From positions 1-60,031 of the forward strand of contig NZ_QFFN01000012.1 of assembly GCF_003129925.1 (NCBI RefSeq): 60,031 nt of DNA, in the 5' to 3' direction. The notes below the pieces were generated by a model. The model did not search any database. It was not told where the DNA came from and saw only the letters and a program-made list of their open reading frames with translations. Numbering within the stretch: position 1 is the stretch's first letter; each line of letters opens with the position of its first letter. Shown here in pieces: positions 48,901 to 57,712 of the stretch. The position numbers and the translations under genes are program-made. This DNA is from Bifidobacterium catulorum. GTDB lineage: Bacteria > Actinomycetota > Actinomycetes > Actinomycetales > Bifidobacteriaceae.

Positions 48901-50331
48901 ATGAAGTTGACTGACATCTCCCCCGCAATCGCACTGAGCCCGCTGGATGGGCGCTACCATCGGCAGACCGCCGAACTCACCGAGTACATGAGCGAGCCGG
49001 CGCTCAACCGCGAACGCCTGCACGTGGAGGTCGAGTGGATGATCCTGCTGGCCAACGGCATGGGCGACGGCCCCATCGTCGGCGGCGTCACGCCGTTCAC
49101 CGATGCCGAGATCGCGTATCTGCGTGCCATCCCCGAGGACTTCGGCGCCGAGGGCATCGCCCGCATGGCCGAGCACGAGGCCGTGACCCACCATGATGTG
49201 AAGGCCGTGGAATACTACATCGACGACCAGCTCGACAAGGCGCCTGAGACGCTCGGCCCCGACACGCAGCTGCCGCACATCAAGCAGCTGGTGCATTTCG
49301 CATGCACGTCCGAGGACATCAACAACCTCTCCTATGCGCTGTGCATCAAGCAGGCCGTCGAAAACGTGTGGACCCCGGCCGCCGAAAGCATCGTGGACCA
49401 CCTCGCCGACAAGGCCGAGCGGTTCCGCGACAAGCCCATGCTGAGCCTGACCCACGGCCAGCCGGCCACGCCCACCACGCTGGGCAAGGAGCTGGCGGTG
49501 TACGTGTACCGTCTGCGTCGCCAGATGAGGAAGATCGCCGCCCAGGAGTATCTGGGCAAGATCAACGGCGCGACCGGCACGTTCGGCGCGCATCTGGCCG
49601 CCTACCCGGACGTGGACTGGGTCGCAGTCTCCCGCGAGTTCGTCACCAACCGCATGGGCCTGACGTGGAACCCGCTGACCACGCAGATCGAAAGCCACGA
49701 CTGGCAGGCCGAGCTCTACTCCACGATCAGCCATGTGAACCGCATACTGCACAACCTGTGCGTGGACGTGTGGATGTACATCTCCCGCGGCGTGTTCGCC
49801 CAGGTGCCGGTCAAGGGCGCCACCGGATCGTCCACCATGCCGCACAAGGTGAACCCGATCCGCTTCGAGAACGCCGAGGCGAACTTCGAGATCTCCTGCT
49901 CGCTGCTGGAGACCCTCGCCGCCACGCTGGTGGAGAGCCGCTGGCAGCGCGACCTGACCGACTCCACCACACAGCGCAACGTGGGCGTGGGTCTGGGATA
50001 CTCACTGCTCGCGCTGAACAACCTGCTGGGCGGCCTGAACTCCATCCACCCGAACGATGCCGTCATCGAACGCGAGCTCGACGAAAACTGGGAGGTGCTT
50101 GGCGAGCCCATCCAGACCGCCATGCGCGCCGCCGCCCTCGAAGGCCGTGAAGGCATGGACAAGCCGTATGAGAAGGTCAAGGAACTCATGCGGGGCCACT
50201 CCATCTCCAAGGACGATGTGGAGAACTTCATCGCCACGCTCGACTTCGACGAGGAGACCGCGAAGCGTCTGAGCTCGCTGACCCCATCCACCTACACCGG
50301 CATCGCCGACAGGCTCGTCGACTTCGACTGA
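48901..50331 (+). CDS. purB: Adenylosuccinate lyase
   Basis: This 476-residue enzyme acts twice in purine synthesis, cleaving SAICAR and adenylosuccinate with release of fumarate. Signatures are SPLDGRYHRQTAELTEYMSE, TSEDINNL, the catalytic-acid region THGQPATPTTLGKE (His about 184) and the mobile loop GSSTMPHKVNPIRFEN with the catalytic serine (about 310). This fits the 456-480-residue subgroup. ATG 48901 has TATTGT 7 nt upstream and no ribosome site. The flippase-like gene starts in its stop codon (TGATG). Confidence 0.97.
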   Translation: MKLTDISPAIALSPLDGRYHRQTAELTEYMSEPALNRERLHVEVEWMILLANGMGDGPIVGGVTPFTDAEIAYLRAIPEDFGAEGIARMAEHEAVTHHDVKAVEYYIDDQLDKAPETLGPDTQLPHIKQLVHFACTSEDINNLSYALCIKQAVENVWTPAAESIVDHLADKAERFRDKPMLSLTHGQPATPTTLGKELAVYVYRLRRQMRKIAAQEYLGKINGATGTFGAHLAAYPDVDWVAVSREFVTNRMGLTWNPLTTQIESHDWQAELYSTISHVNRILHNLCVDVWMYISRGVFAQVPVKGATGSSTMPHKVNPIRFENAEANFEISCSLLETLAATLVESRWQRDLTDSTTQRNVGVGLGYSLLALNNLLGGLNSIHPNDAVIERELDENWEVLGEPIQTAMRAAALEGREGMDKPYEKVKELMRGHSISKDDVENFIATLDFDEETAKRLSSLTPSTYTGIADRLVDFD

Positions 50332-52841
50332 TGCCCATCCAGGACGGCAATGCGCGCGCCGACGGCGCCCGTGGACCCGCAAACGGAGACGTCGCCCTTC
50401 CCGGCAGCACTTCCATGGCCGCCCCGGAGGGCGACGTCTCCGTTTGCGACGCTCCCCCTACTCGCGTCCACGACTTCTCCGATCTGGTGGGGGCCGCGGG
50501 CGCCCTCGCCCTCGCCGTGCTGGTGATGCTCGCCAGCGTATATCTCACCGGCATATCCAGCGGGGTGGAATCCGACGTGCATCATGCCGGGACCGCCGTC
50601 GGCTGGCTTGTGGAGCTTCCGCTCTCCCTGCTGCAGCAGATCGTCACCGTGCTGGTGGTGGTCTCGGTGCTCATCCAGCTGCTGGTCGCCCGCGAATGGG
50701 TGCAGGCCATCGTCTCCATCGTCTCCATGTTCCTCGGATATGGGCTTGCCGGCGCTCTCAGCTTCGTCATCTCCACGATCGGCCCCGACCGTCTGGCCGC
50801 GGCGTTGGACTCCACCGGGGTCCTGGGCCACGGGCCCCTGCTGCCCGACCTGTTCGCCGGTCTCGCCGCGTTCCTCACCTCGGCGGGCCCCCACCGGCTT
50901 CGCGGCACCGTCAAATGGGGATGGAACAGCATCATATCGCTGGCCATCCTGCTGGTGGTGATCTCCATCGACCCGATCGCGGGCATCGTGGTGGCCATGG
51001 CCGCCGGCCGTCTCATCGGCCTGCTGGTCAGGTTCGCCATGGGCACGCAGAACAAGGGCGCCTGGGGCATGCAGATCGTGCAGTCGTTGTCGTCCATCGG
51101 CCTCGACGTGGCGTCGCTTACGCGCATGGACGGCATCCATGGCCCGGCGGGCGCCAAGCAGCCGGCGCTCGTCGACGACCTGGCTCCGCTCTCCCGCATC
51201 TACGAGGCCGTGTCGCGCGACGGCACCGGCTATATCGTATCGGTGCGCGACGAGCAGACCCGCACCGTGGGATATCTCTCCCAATTGTGGCAGTGGCTGC
51301 GCATGGCCGGCGGCGTTGACCTGCGCACCGACCGTTCGATGAGCGAGACCACGCACCATCATGTCGACCTGTTGCTGGCGCTGCGCAACATCGGGTTGGA
51401 GACGCCGGCCATCTACGGCCGCGCCGAAAGCGGTGAATCCTCGATTGTGGTATTCGACGCGGAGCGGTCCTGTTCCCCCGTCGACTGGGACGACGTGAGC
51501 GACGACGACCTCGTCGACGTCATGACGTATCTCGGCCGGGCGAACGCACGCGGCATCACGCACCGCAACATCACGCCCGCATCGATCGCCCGTTCCGGAA
51601 CCGGCCGCCTGGTGCTCGCCGGCTGGCAGAACGGCGACGACGCCAGCTCGGCGGCCAACGTGGCCATCGACCGCATCCAGCTGCTCTCGGCGCTCAGCTG
51701 CCGTGTCGGCATCGGACGGGTCGTCGACTGCGCCCGCCGATGCTGGGGTGTGGACGTCCTCGTCTCTCTGGTGCCGTTCGTACAGAACGTGGCCGTTCCG
51801 CAGGACACGAAGGCCGACGACTTCTGGTCCCGCCAGACCTTGCGCGAGCTTCGCGACCATCTGGGCGCGCTCGCCCCGGCCGACGAGGCCGATCCACTGC
51901 CGCCGGTCACGCTTTCGCGGTTCAACGCCCGGTCGGTCATCATGATCGCCCTGCTCATCGTCGCCGTCGTGGTGGTGTTCACCCAGCTCAACATGCATGA
52001 GGTCATCTCCGCCGTCTCGCATGCGAATCCCTGGATGGCCGCGCTCGGATACCTGTTCGGCCTTCTTTCGTGGGTGGGGTCGGCCATCGCCCTGTATGTG
52101 TATGTGGACCGCGACCGCTGCCATCCCTCCGGCATTCTCGCCGTACAGGCCGCGTCGGGCTTCACCACGATCTCCATGCCGGCCGGCGTGGGTCCGGCGT
52201 TCGTCATGCTGCAGTATCTACGCAAAAGCGGCTACCGCAATTCCATGGCGACGGCCATCACCAGCGCGATCATCGTGGTCCAGGCGCTGGCCATCACGTC
52301 GCTGCTGCTGGTCATCGGCGTCTTCACCGGCCGCAATTCCCTGTCCGGCATGATTCCGACGAACACGCTGGTCACGGTGATCGGCCTCGTTGCCGCGTTG
52401 ATCTCGCTGATCATGGTCGTCCCCGTCACGAGACGCCTCATACTCGACAAGGCGCTTCCCCTGGTGCTGTCATACGCCCGCCAGCTGGCGGATCTGCTGA
52501 CACAGCCGCGCAAGCTGCTCATCGCCACCCTGGGCTGGCTGATGCAGACGTCCATGCTGGGCATGGCGTTCTGGGCGTCGCTGATGGCGTTCGGATATCC
52601 GACGAATCCGTTGGAGACGATATTCATCTACGTGCTGACCAACACGGTCGCCTCCGTGGTGCCGACGCCCGGCGGGCTCGGTGCCATCGAGGCGGCGTTG
52701 ACGCTGGGCTTCACCTCCTTCGGGGTGCCGTCCGCGGTGGCGTTGTCGTCGACCATGCTGTTCCGTCTGCTGACATACTGGCTCCGCATTCCGGTCGGCG
52801 CGACGGCGATGAAGTGGATGAATTCGCGGGAATTACTGTGA
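50331..52841 (+). CDS. Flippase-like (LPG synthase TM) protein with degenerate kinase-like segment
   Basis: The protein has 836 residues. A disordered N-terminus (1-45) holds a DNA inverted repeat. Six or so membrane helices follow (about 55-235), then a soluble middle part (about 235-530), then eight helices (about 530-830) of the lysylphosphatidylglycerol-synthase-TM/UPF0104 family, including PAGVGPAFVMLQYLRKSG and VVPTPGGLGAIEAALT. The middle part resembles a protein kinase fold, but HRNITPAS replaces HRDxxxxN and LAGWQNG replaces DFG, so catalysis is unlikely. It probably moves or senses a lipid-linked substrate. The start overlaps the purB stop by 1 nt. Confidence 0.88.
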   Translation: MPIQDGNARADGARGPANGDVALPGSTSMAAPEGDVSVCDAPPTRVHDFSDLVGAAGALALAVLVMLASVYLTGISSGVESDVHHAGTAVGWLVELPLSLLQQIVTVLVVVSVLIQLLVAREWVQAIVSIVSMFLGYGLAGALSFVISTIGPDRLAAALDSTGVLGHGPLLPDLFAGLAAFLTSAGPHRLRGTVKWGWNSIISLAILLVVISIDPIAGIVVAMAAGRLIGLLVRFAMGTQNKGAWGMQIVQSLSSIGLDVASLTRMDGIHGPAGAKQPALVDDLAPLSRIYEAVSRDGTGYIVSVRDEQTRTVGYLSQLWQWLRMAGGVDLRTDRSMSETTHHHVDLLLALRNIGLETPAIYGRAESGESSIVVFDAERSCSPVDWDDVSDDDLVDVMTYLGRANARGITHRNITPASIARSGTGRLVLAGWQNGDDASSAANVAIDRIQLLSALSCRVGIGRVVDCARRCWGVDVLVSLVPFVQNVAVPQDTKADDFWSRQTLRELRDHLGALAPADEADPLPPVTLSRFNARSVIMIALLIVAVVVVFTQLNMHEVISAVSHANPWMAALGYLFGLLSWVGSAIALYVYVDRDRCHPSGILAVQAASGFTTISMPAGVGPAFVMLQYLRKSGYRNSMATAITSAIIVVQALAITSLLLVIGVFTGRNSLSGMIPTNTLVTVIGLVAALISLIMVVPVTRRLILDKALPLVLSYARQLADLLTQPRKLLIATLGWLMQTSMLGMAFWASLMAFGYPTNPLETIFIYVLTNTVASVVPTPGGLGAIEAALTLGFTSFGVPSAVALSSTMLFRLLTYWLRIPVGATAMKWMNSRELL
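50379..50447. repeat. 20-bp perfect inverted repeat inside coding frame
   Basis: The arms are 50379-50398 and 50428-50447, identical in inverse over 20 bp and separated by 29 nt. They lie in the disordered N-terminus of the flippase-like protein, encoding NGDVALPG and EGDVSVCD. The match is too long to be chance; it may be a captured mobile palindrome or an mRNA hairpin early in the reading frame. Confidence 0.75.
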
Positions 52842-52941
52842 TTTTCCGCCGTTTTCCGCCTGTCTCGCACAGAATCTTCACCGGAACGAAAAAGCGTCGT
52901 CTTTTTGACCCGAGAATGTCTCAAATGCTCGTCGGATACGT

Positions 52942-52947
52942 TACAAT
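52942..52947 (+). promoter_or_regulatory. Candidate -10 box of the HU gene
   Basis: TACAAT lies 66 nt before the HU start codon, giving a leader of about 60 nt with GAAGGA near its end. Confidence 0.45.
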
Positions 52948-53013
52948 CGGTTGTGTTCCAAGGGTTTTCCCGATTCAAGAGGGATAATCCACTGATAGAA
53001 GGAAATGTGCATT

Positions 53014-53295
53014 ATGGCATACAACAAGTCTGACCTGGTGTCCAAGATTGCTCAGAAGTCCAACCTGACCAAGGCCCAGTCCGAGGCCGCTGTGAACGCC
53101 TTCCAGGAAGTGCTCGTCGAGTCCCTGAAGTCCGGCGAAGGCCTGAAGCTCACGGGCGTCTTCTCCGCCGAGCGCGTCAAGCGCGCCGCTCGCACCGGTC
53201 GCAATCCGCGCACGGGCGAGACCATCAAGATTCCGGCCGGCTACGGTGTGAAGCTGTCCGCCGGTTCCCTGCTGAAGAAAGCCGTCGCCGAGTAA
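53014..53295 (+). CDS. hup: HU-family nucleoid protein
   Basis: This 93-residue DNA-bending protein has MAYNKSDLVSKIAQKSNLTK as the helical dimer part and the family signature GVFSAERVKRAARTGRNPRTG on the DNA-binding arm. It is normal in length and lacks the basic Ala/Lys tail of mycobacterial HU. ATG 53014 is chosen because GAAGGA lies about 10 nt upstream; ATG 53005 is too close to it. A clear terminator follows. Confidence 0.97.
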   Translation: MAYNKSDLVSKIAQKSNLTKAQSEAAVNAFQEVLVESLKSGEGLKLTGVFSAERVKRAARTGRNPRTGETIKIPAGYGVKLSAGSLLKKAVAE

Positions 53296-53327
53296 GACCG
53301 GTCGCCACAGGCGAGAAAGACTTGTAG

Positions 53328-53373
53328 AAAGGGCGTTGCACGCATTCATCATGATGTGCGCAACGCCCTTTTT
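53328..53373 (+). terminator. Intrinsic terminator of the HU gene
   Basis: AAAGGGCGTTGC (53328-53339) and GCAACGCCCTTT (53360-53371) pair over 12 bp and are followed by more T. The weak T-stretch on the other strand may also serve pafA. Confidence 0.9.
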
Positions 53374-53467
53374 CATGCCATCTTCGCAGCGCTCCCATGC
53401 GATGGACGCCGTATGGGAGGCGCCGGAATATCCAACGTCAGGCATCCCCACGAATCATGGGCGGTCG

Positions 53468-54931
53468 TCATCGCAGGGCGTCGATGACCGTCGTATAGGC
53501 CGTCGTCGGCGTCGGATCGAATGGATCGAGCAGTTCCGCCTCCACATGCGCCGGCCCGTTCAGCGTCACGTGGGTCCAGTCGCAGGTCCATCGTGCATCG
53601 GTGGCGAGCGCCGCACGGACGAACCGGCCACGCAGCGCGGCGCGGGTGTCGGCGGGAGGCGTGTCCACGGCCATGGCGATGCTCTCCTCGGAGAGCAGGG
53701 TTTCCATGAGTCCGGCAGTCTGCAGCCGGTCGAAGACCGTGCCGTTGACGATGTCGTGATAGTCGAGGTCGATCTGCCGGATGCGTGCGTCCGGTATCGT
53801 GGGTTCGCGACGTCGCATGCCCTCGATGAGCCGGAGCTTGGCCGCCCAGTCCACCCAGGGGGCGAGGTCCCGCCATCGTCCTGATTCCACGGCGTCGAGC
53901 GCCTGACGCCATAACGTCATCACCCGGTCGCAATCAGGCAGGATGACGTCCATGTCGTCCGCATGACGGTCGATGAACGCGGAGACGAGGTCATGATAGC
54001 GTCGCTGCACGTCGAGAGTACTTGCCGTCGTGCCGTCGGCCAGCATGATGTGGGTCTTGCCGGTGCGGTCGCGGCTGACGTCCCGGATGGCCCGCCCGGG
54101 GTCGGCGAGCGCCATCGCGGCGAACGCGCTGACGCCGCCGTTCAGCCAGGCCTCCTCGATGACGCACAGCACCAGATGCGTGGTCGCCATCTTCATCCAG
54201 GTGGCGGTCTGGGAGCGGTTGGAATCCCCGACGATCACATGCAGGCGACGGAACAGGTCGGAGTCGGCGTGCGGTTCGTCTCGCGTGTTGACCATGGGAC
54301 GGGACCGCGTGGTGGAGCTGGAGACCGCGTCGTCGAGGAACTCGGCGCGTTGGGAGATCTCGAATCCGTCCGGGATGCCCGGATCCGCGGTGAACCGTCC
54401 GGCGCCGGTGAACAGCTGGCGGGTGACGAGGAACGGCACGAGCTCGTGCTCTATGGCGCTGAGCGGCACCTGTCTGCGCAGCAGGTAGTTCTCGTGGCAT
54501 CCGAAGGAGTGGCCGGCGGAATCCACGTTGTTCTTGAACAGGTGGATGCGGGCGTGCCCGCCGTGCTCCTCGCGCAGCCGCTGCTGCGCCTCGCCGGCGA
54601 GCCGTCGCATCACGTGTTCCCCTGCGAGGTCCTGGGCCAGCGCGTCCATGGGGCGTATCGCTTCGGCGGTGGCGTATTCGGGATGGCTGCCTACGTCGAG
54701 GTACAGCCGTGAGCCGTTCACCAGATACGTGTTCGTGGAACGTGACCGGGAGACCACGGGACGGAACATCGTCATGGCAACCTGTCCGGGGTCCACGGGT
54801 TTCGTGGCCCCGGTCACCGCCACGCCGTATTCGGTCTCGATGCCGAAGATGCGCGCGAAATCATGGGCGTGTTCCGCGCCGGCATGGGCGCGGCGATGTC
54901 CCGTGTCACGGCTGTCGCGTAGCTGCGGCAC
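53468..54931 (-). CDS. pafA: Pup-protein ligase PafA
   Basis: This 487-residue ligase joins the C-terminal glutamate of Pup to lysines of target proteins using ATP, with a glutamine-synthetase-like fold. GIETEYGVAV (Glu32) is the catalytic/ATP start motif. HPEYATAEAI, KNNVDSAGHSFGCHENYLL and MVNTRDEPHAD...RLHVIVGDSNRS are family blocks. The first 24 residues precede the usual start (RIFGIETEYG), so this N-terminus is longer than common. GTG 54931 directly abuts the Pup stop codon with no gap, implying coupling. No proteasome genes are present. Confidence 0.95.
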   Translation of the reverse strand: MPQLRDSRDTGHRRAHAGAEHAHDFARIFGIETEYGVAVTGATKPVDPGQVAMTMFRPVVSRSRSTNTYLVNGSRLYLDVGSHPEYATAEAIRPMDALAQDLAGEHVMRRLAGEAQQRLREEHGGHARIHLFKNNVDSAGHSFGCHENYLLRRQVPLSAIEHELVPFLVTRQLFTGAGRFTADPGIPDGFEISQRAEFLDDAVSSSTTRSRPMVNTRDEPHADSDLFRRLHVIVGDSNRSQTATWMKMATTHLVLCVIEEAWLNGGVSAFAAMALADPGRAIRDVSRDRTGKTHIMLADGTTASTLDVQRRYHDLVSAFIDRHADDMDVILPDCDRVMTLWRQALDAVESGRWRDLAPWVDWAAKLRLIEGMRRREPTIPDARIRQIDLDYHDIVNGTVFDRLQTAGLMETLLSEESIAMAVDTPPADTRAALRGRFVRAALATDARWTCDWTHVTLNGPAHVEAELLDPFDPTPTTAYTTVIDALR

Positions 54932-55123
54932 TCACTCGCCGCCTTTCTGCACGAAGCTGGAGACGTATTCCTCGGCGTTGGTCTCCAAGGTGGATTCGAT
55001 GTCGTCGAGCAGGGAATCGAGGCTGGAGGCCTGCTGCGAGAAACCGCCCTCCCTGCGTTCGGCGGTCTGGTCGGCCGTCTGCTCCCGCTCGGATTCCTGC
55101 GACGAAATCTGCTCCTGTGGCAT
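54932..55123 (-). CDS. pup: Prokaryotic ubiquitin-like protein Pup
   Basis: The protein has 63 residues and is mostly disordered and acidic, with the helix-forming segment [20 protein letters not shown] that binds the ARC coiled coil. It ends SFVQKGGE. The final Glu means the tag is ready for ligation and needs no deamidation by Dop, unlike Pup ending in GGQ. Its length fits the family (60-70). GGAG lies 7 nt upstream of ATG 55123. It sits between the IMPase-like gene and pafA, which starts right at its stop. Confidence 0.97.
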   Translation of the reverse strand: MPQEQISSQESEREQTADQTAERREGGFSQQASSLDSLLDDIESTLETNAEEYVSSFVQKGGE

Positions 55124-55137
55124 TTGTGCGCTCCTTA

Positions 55138-55167
55138 TGTTCGTTTGTCCGTTGTTCGTTCGTCCGT
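55138..55167. repeat. Tandem 15-bp repeat in the pup leader
   Basis: TGTTCGTTTGTCCGT (55138-55152) and TGTTCGTTCGTCCGT (55153-55167) are adjacent and differ at one base. They lie 15-44 nt before the Pup start codon, inside or just ahead of the mRNA leader. Confidence 0.65.
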
Positions 55168-55247
55168 ATCGGATCCGCGGCCTGTGCCGTGTTCGCGATC
55201 CGTATCGTATCGTCGACGGTTCCGTGCTCCGTTTGCAAGATAACGCA

Positions 55248-56078
55248 TTATCCCAGATATGGACGCAGTTCGTCCATGATGGGACCGTTGGAGGCCACGA
55301 TGTCGTTGTTGTCTCCCCATGCGATGTCGCCGCCGTCCCAGCGTTCGAGACGTCCCTGCGCCTCGCGCAGCACGACGGCCCCGGCCGAGACGCCCGGCAC
55401 GTCCCAGGAGTGCAGCGACGGCTCGAAATAGGCGTCGTAGGTGCCGTCCGCCACCTTGCACAGGTCCATGGAGACCGGGCCCACGCGTTTGATGTCGGTG
55501 GGCAGACCGGCGATGGCCGACGTCGTCTCAAGCGCGCGCTTCGACTCCTCGGGGAAGTACGACATGCCGAAGCTCACCACGGCGTCGGCGAGCGTGGCCG
55601 TGGTGGAAGGCATGATCTTCTCGCGTTTCTCCCCCAGCTCGTTGGTGCGGATGCGGATGGCGCCCTTGCCCCGTGCCCCCATGTAGGTCACACCGAGGGC
55701 GGGCGCATGCACGATGCCGAGGATGGGGACGTCACGGCCGTCCCCATCCACTTCGAACAGGGAGACGGTGACGGTCCATTCCGGCATGTTGCGTCGGTAG
55801 TTGATGGCGCCGTCGATATGCCCGATGCACCAGTAGAGACCGCCCGGCTTACGGTCGCTGCCCACCTCCTCCCAGCAGGGATGGGGTTCGATGGCGTTGA
55901 TGCGCTCATGGCAGTAGCGCATGAGGCGCTCGTCCACCTCCGACGAGTACCTCGTCCCCGGGCGTCCACCGCCATGGCGGATGTTGAGGTCATGGGGCTT
56001 CATCTGATCCTGATAGGCGAGCCTGCCCGCCTCCTCGACCACTTTCGCGACCTCGACGGCAAGTTCACGCAGTTCCAT
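55248..56078 (-). CDS. Inositol-monophosphatase-family protein with altered metal site
   Basis: The protein has 276 residues and the family fold is recognisable: [13 protein letters not shown] at the N-terminus, [12 protein letters not shown] where the family has DPIDGTx[20 protein letters not shown], and [20 protein letters not shown] with the conserved Trp-Asp. The first metal aspartate and proline of DPIDG are replaced (GHIDG), so metal binding and phosphatase activity may be lost or changed. AAGGAGAG precedes the ATG. It sits between dop and pup on the same strand, 71 nt after dop, so it may act with pupylation or only share the operon. Confidence 0.85.
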   Translation of the reverse strand: MELRELAVEVAKVVEEAGRLAYQDQMKPHDLNIRHGGGRPGTRYSSEVDERLMRYCHERINAIEPHPCWEEVGSDRKPGGLYWCIGHIDGAINYRRNMPEWTVTVSLFEVDGDGRDVPILGIVHAPALGVTYMGARGKGAIRIRTNELGEKREKIMPSTTATLADAVVSFGMSYFPEESKRALETTSAIAGLPTDIKRVGPVSMDLCKVADGTYDAYFEPSLHSWDVPGVSAGAVVLREAQGRLERWDGGDIAWGDNNDIVASNGPIMDELRPYLG

Positions 56079-56149
56079 ACGGCACTCTCCTTGCAGATGT
56101 CCTTCATTCCATAATCATTCCATAATCGGTCGCCGTCGTACCGCGTCCC

Positions 56150-57712
56150 TCATTCCCGGATGGACAGCAGATCGTCCACGGACGAGGCGTCGTCCAGTTT
56201 CCGCCGGACGTCGGCCTCGGTATGGCCACGCGGGTCGTCGAGGGCCAGGTCATGCAGCGAACCGTCCGAGGCCCGCACGGTCATGCTCTTCCATGATGCG
56301 GCCACCACGTCGTCGGGGAACCGTCGGATCAGTGCCGCACGGAACCATGCGCGGGTGTCGGACGGCGCCTCGGAGCACGCCGACCGAAGCATATCGGGCG
56401 ACATCAGCGTGACGGCGTGGGACTCGACCGCCGTGAACACCGAACGCCGTCCATCGAGGGACGCCCATGCGATGTCCATGGCGCGGATGCGCGCGTCGTC
56501 CCATTCCATGCCGCGTCTGCGACGCAGACGCTCCATCAGCTGCCATTTGAGCAGCCATTCAAGCCGTCCCGCGGCCCCGGCCATGCCGAGCCGTTCATCG
56601 TCATCGGCATGGGCCACCTGCATGACGTCGCGCAGGGCCTCGCCCCACATGGCCATGATGCGTTTCGTCGGATCGTCCGGCCATAGCGGTTCGCCGTCGA
56701 TGTCGGTGCCGTGCACGGCCGCCGCCACCTCGTATACCGCGGACCGCAGCAGCACCTGGATCTGCCAGGCCGTGACGTTCCCGCCCGACGCCGCGGCAAG
56801 CGGAGCACGCAATCCGAGATTGTGCGACACCGTGTGGATGGCCGCCACGGGATCGTCGAGACCGACCCGTTCCAGCAGGGCCTGCAGGTCGTAGCCGGCA
56901 GAGTCGGCGTTCTCGGCAAGCCACGCGACCATGCTGGTGGTGCCGAGACGAAGCACCTCCGGCACGTCCATGCGGTTCGCGTCGCCCACGATCACATGCA
57001 GGCGGCGGTAGTCGTCGGTGCTGTGCGACTCGTCCCTCGTATTGACGATGGGGCGTTCGAACGTGGTCTGCAATCCGATGCGCGCATGCATGTAGTCGGC
57101 ACGCTGGCTGAGCTGGAATCCAGGCGCCTCGCTGCGCTCGCCGAGCCCCACGCGCCCGGTGCCGCAGTAGAGCTGCCGGGTGACGAAGTGCACGGTCATC
57201 AGCGCGGCGAGAACGTCGAACGGCACGGCGCGCGACACCTGATAGCTTTCATGCGACCCCCAGCTGGAGCCCTTGCCGTCCACGTTGTTGCGGAACAGGG
57301 CGATGCGTCGGCCGGTGCGCTCGCTTGCGCGGCGCGCGGCCTCGGCCATGAGCAGGTCGCCGGCCCTGTCGTAGCGCAGCGCCTGGAACGGGTCGAGCGT
57401 CTCGGGCGCCGAATACTCGGGGTGGGCGTGGTCCACGTAGATGCGTCCCCCGTTGGGGACTATGGTGTTGGTCACACGCAGCTGCGGGGCGTCGGTGAGC
57501 ATCTCCGGACGGGCAGCCGCCCGTTCGAGACGGTATCCCCGCGCATCGTTGACCGGGTCCTCGGGACGGTAATCCCATCGGATGTGGCGCGTGGACTCGT
57601 CGGCCGCGCCGTCGACGACGTCGAACGACAGCTGCACGGGATTGGCGTGTGCATCGCCCTCGTCGGTGACGGCGTATTCGGTTTCCGTGCCCATCGGTCT
57701 CAGAACGCTCAT
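56150..57712 (-). CDS. dop: Depupylase Dop
   Basis: The protein has 520 residues and is a paralogue of PafA. GTETEYAV has the ATP/Mg glutamate, with HPEYSAPETL, RNNVDGKGSSWGSHESYQ and IVNTRDESHSTDDYRRLHVIVGDANRMD. The insertion after the N-terminal beta strand (about 40-75, the Dop loop region) separates it from PafA. It cleaves Pup from substrates. Because Pup here ends in Glu, its deamidase role is not needed. ATG 57712 overlaps the ARC stop (ATGA), with GAGGAG before it; the longer frame upstream is a shadow. Confidence 0.95.
   Translation of the reverse strand: MSVLRPMGTETEYAVTDEGDAHANPVQLSFDVVDGAADESTRHIRWDYRPEDPVNDARGYRLERAAARPEMLTDAPQLRVTNTIVPNGGRIYVDHAHPEYSAPETLDPFQALRYDRAGDLLMAEAARRASERTGRRIALFRNNVDGKGSSWGSHESYQVSRAVPFDVLAALMTVHFVTRQLYCGTGRVGLGERSEAPGFQLSQRADYMHARIGLQTTFERPIVNTRDESHSTDDYRRLHVIVGDANRMDVPEVLRLGTTSMVAWLAENADSAGYDLQALLERVGLDDPVAAIHTVSHNLGLRAPLAAASGGNVTAWQIQVLLRSAVYEVAAAVHGTDIDGEPLWPDDPTKRIMAMWGEALRDVMQVAHADDDERLGMAGAAGRLEWLLKWQLMERLRRRRGMEWDDARIRAMDIAWASLDGRRSVFTAVESHAVTLMSPDMLRSACSEAPSDTRAWFRAALIRRFPDDVVAASWKSMTVRASDGSLHDLALDDPRGHTEADVRRKLDDASSVDDLLSIRE

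Noticed and set aside
50292..52124. 610-codon open frame on the minus strand
   Set aside because: It is antisense to the flippase-like gene, low in hydrophobic residues, and has no start signal.
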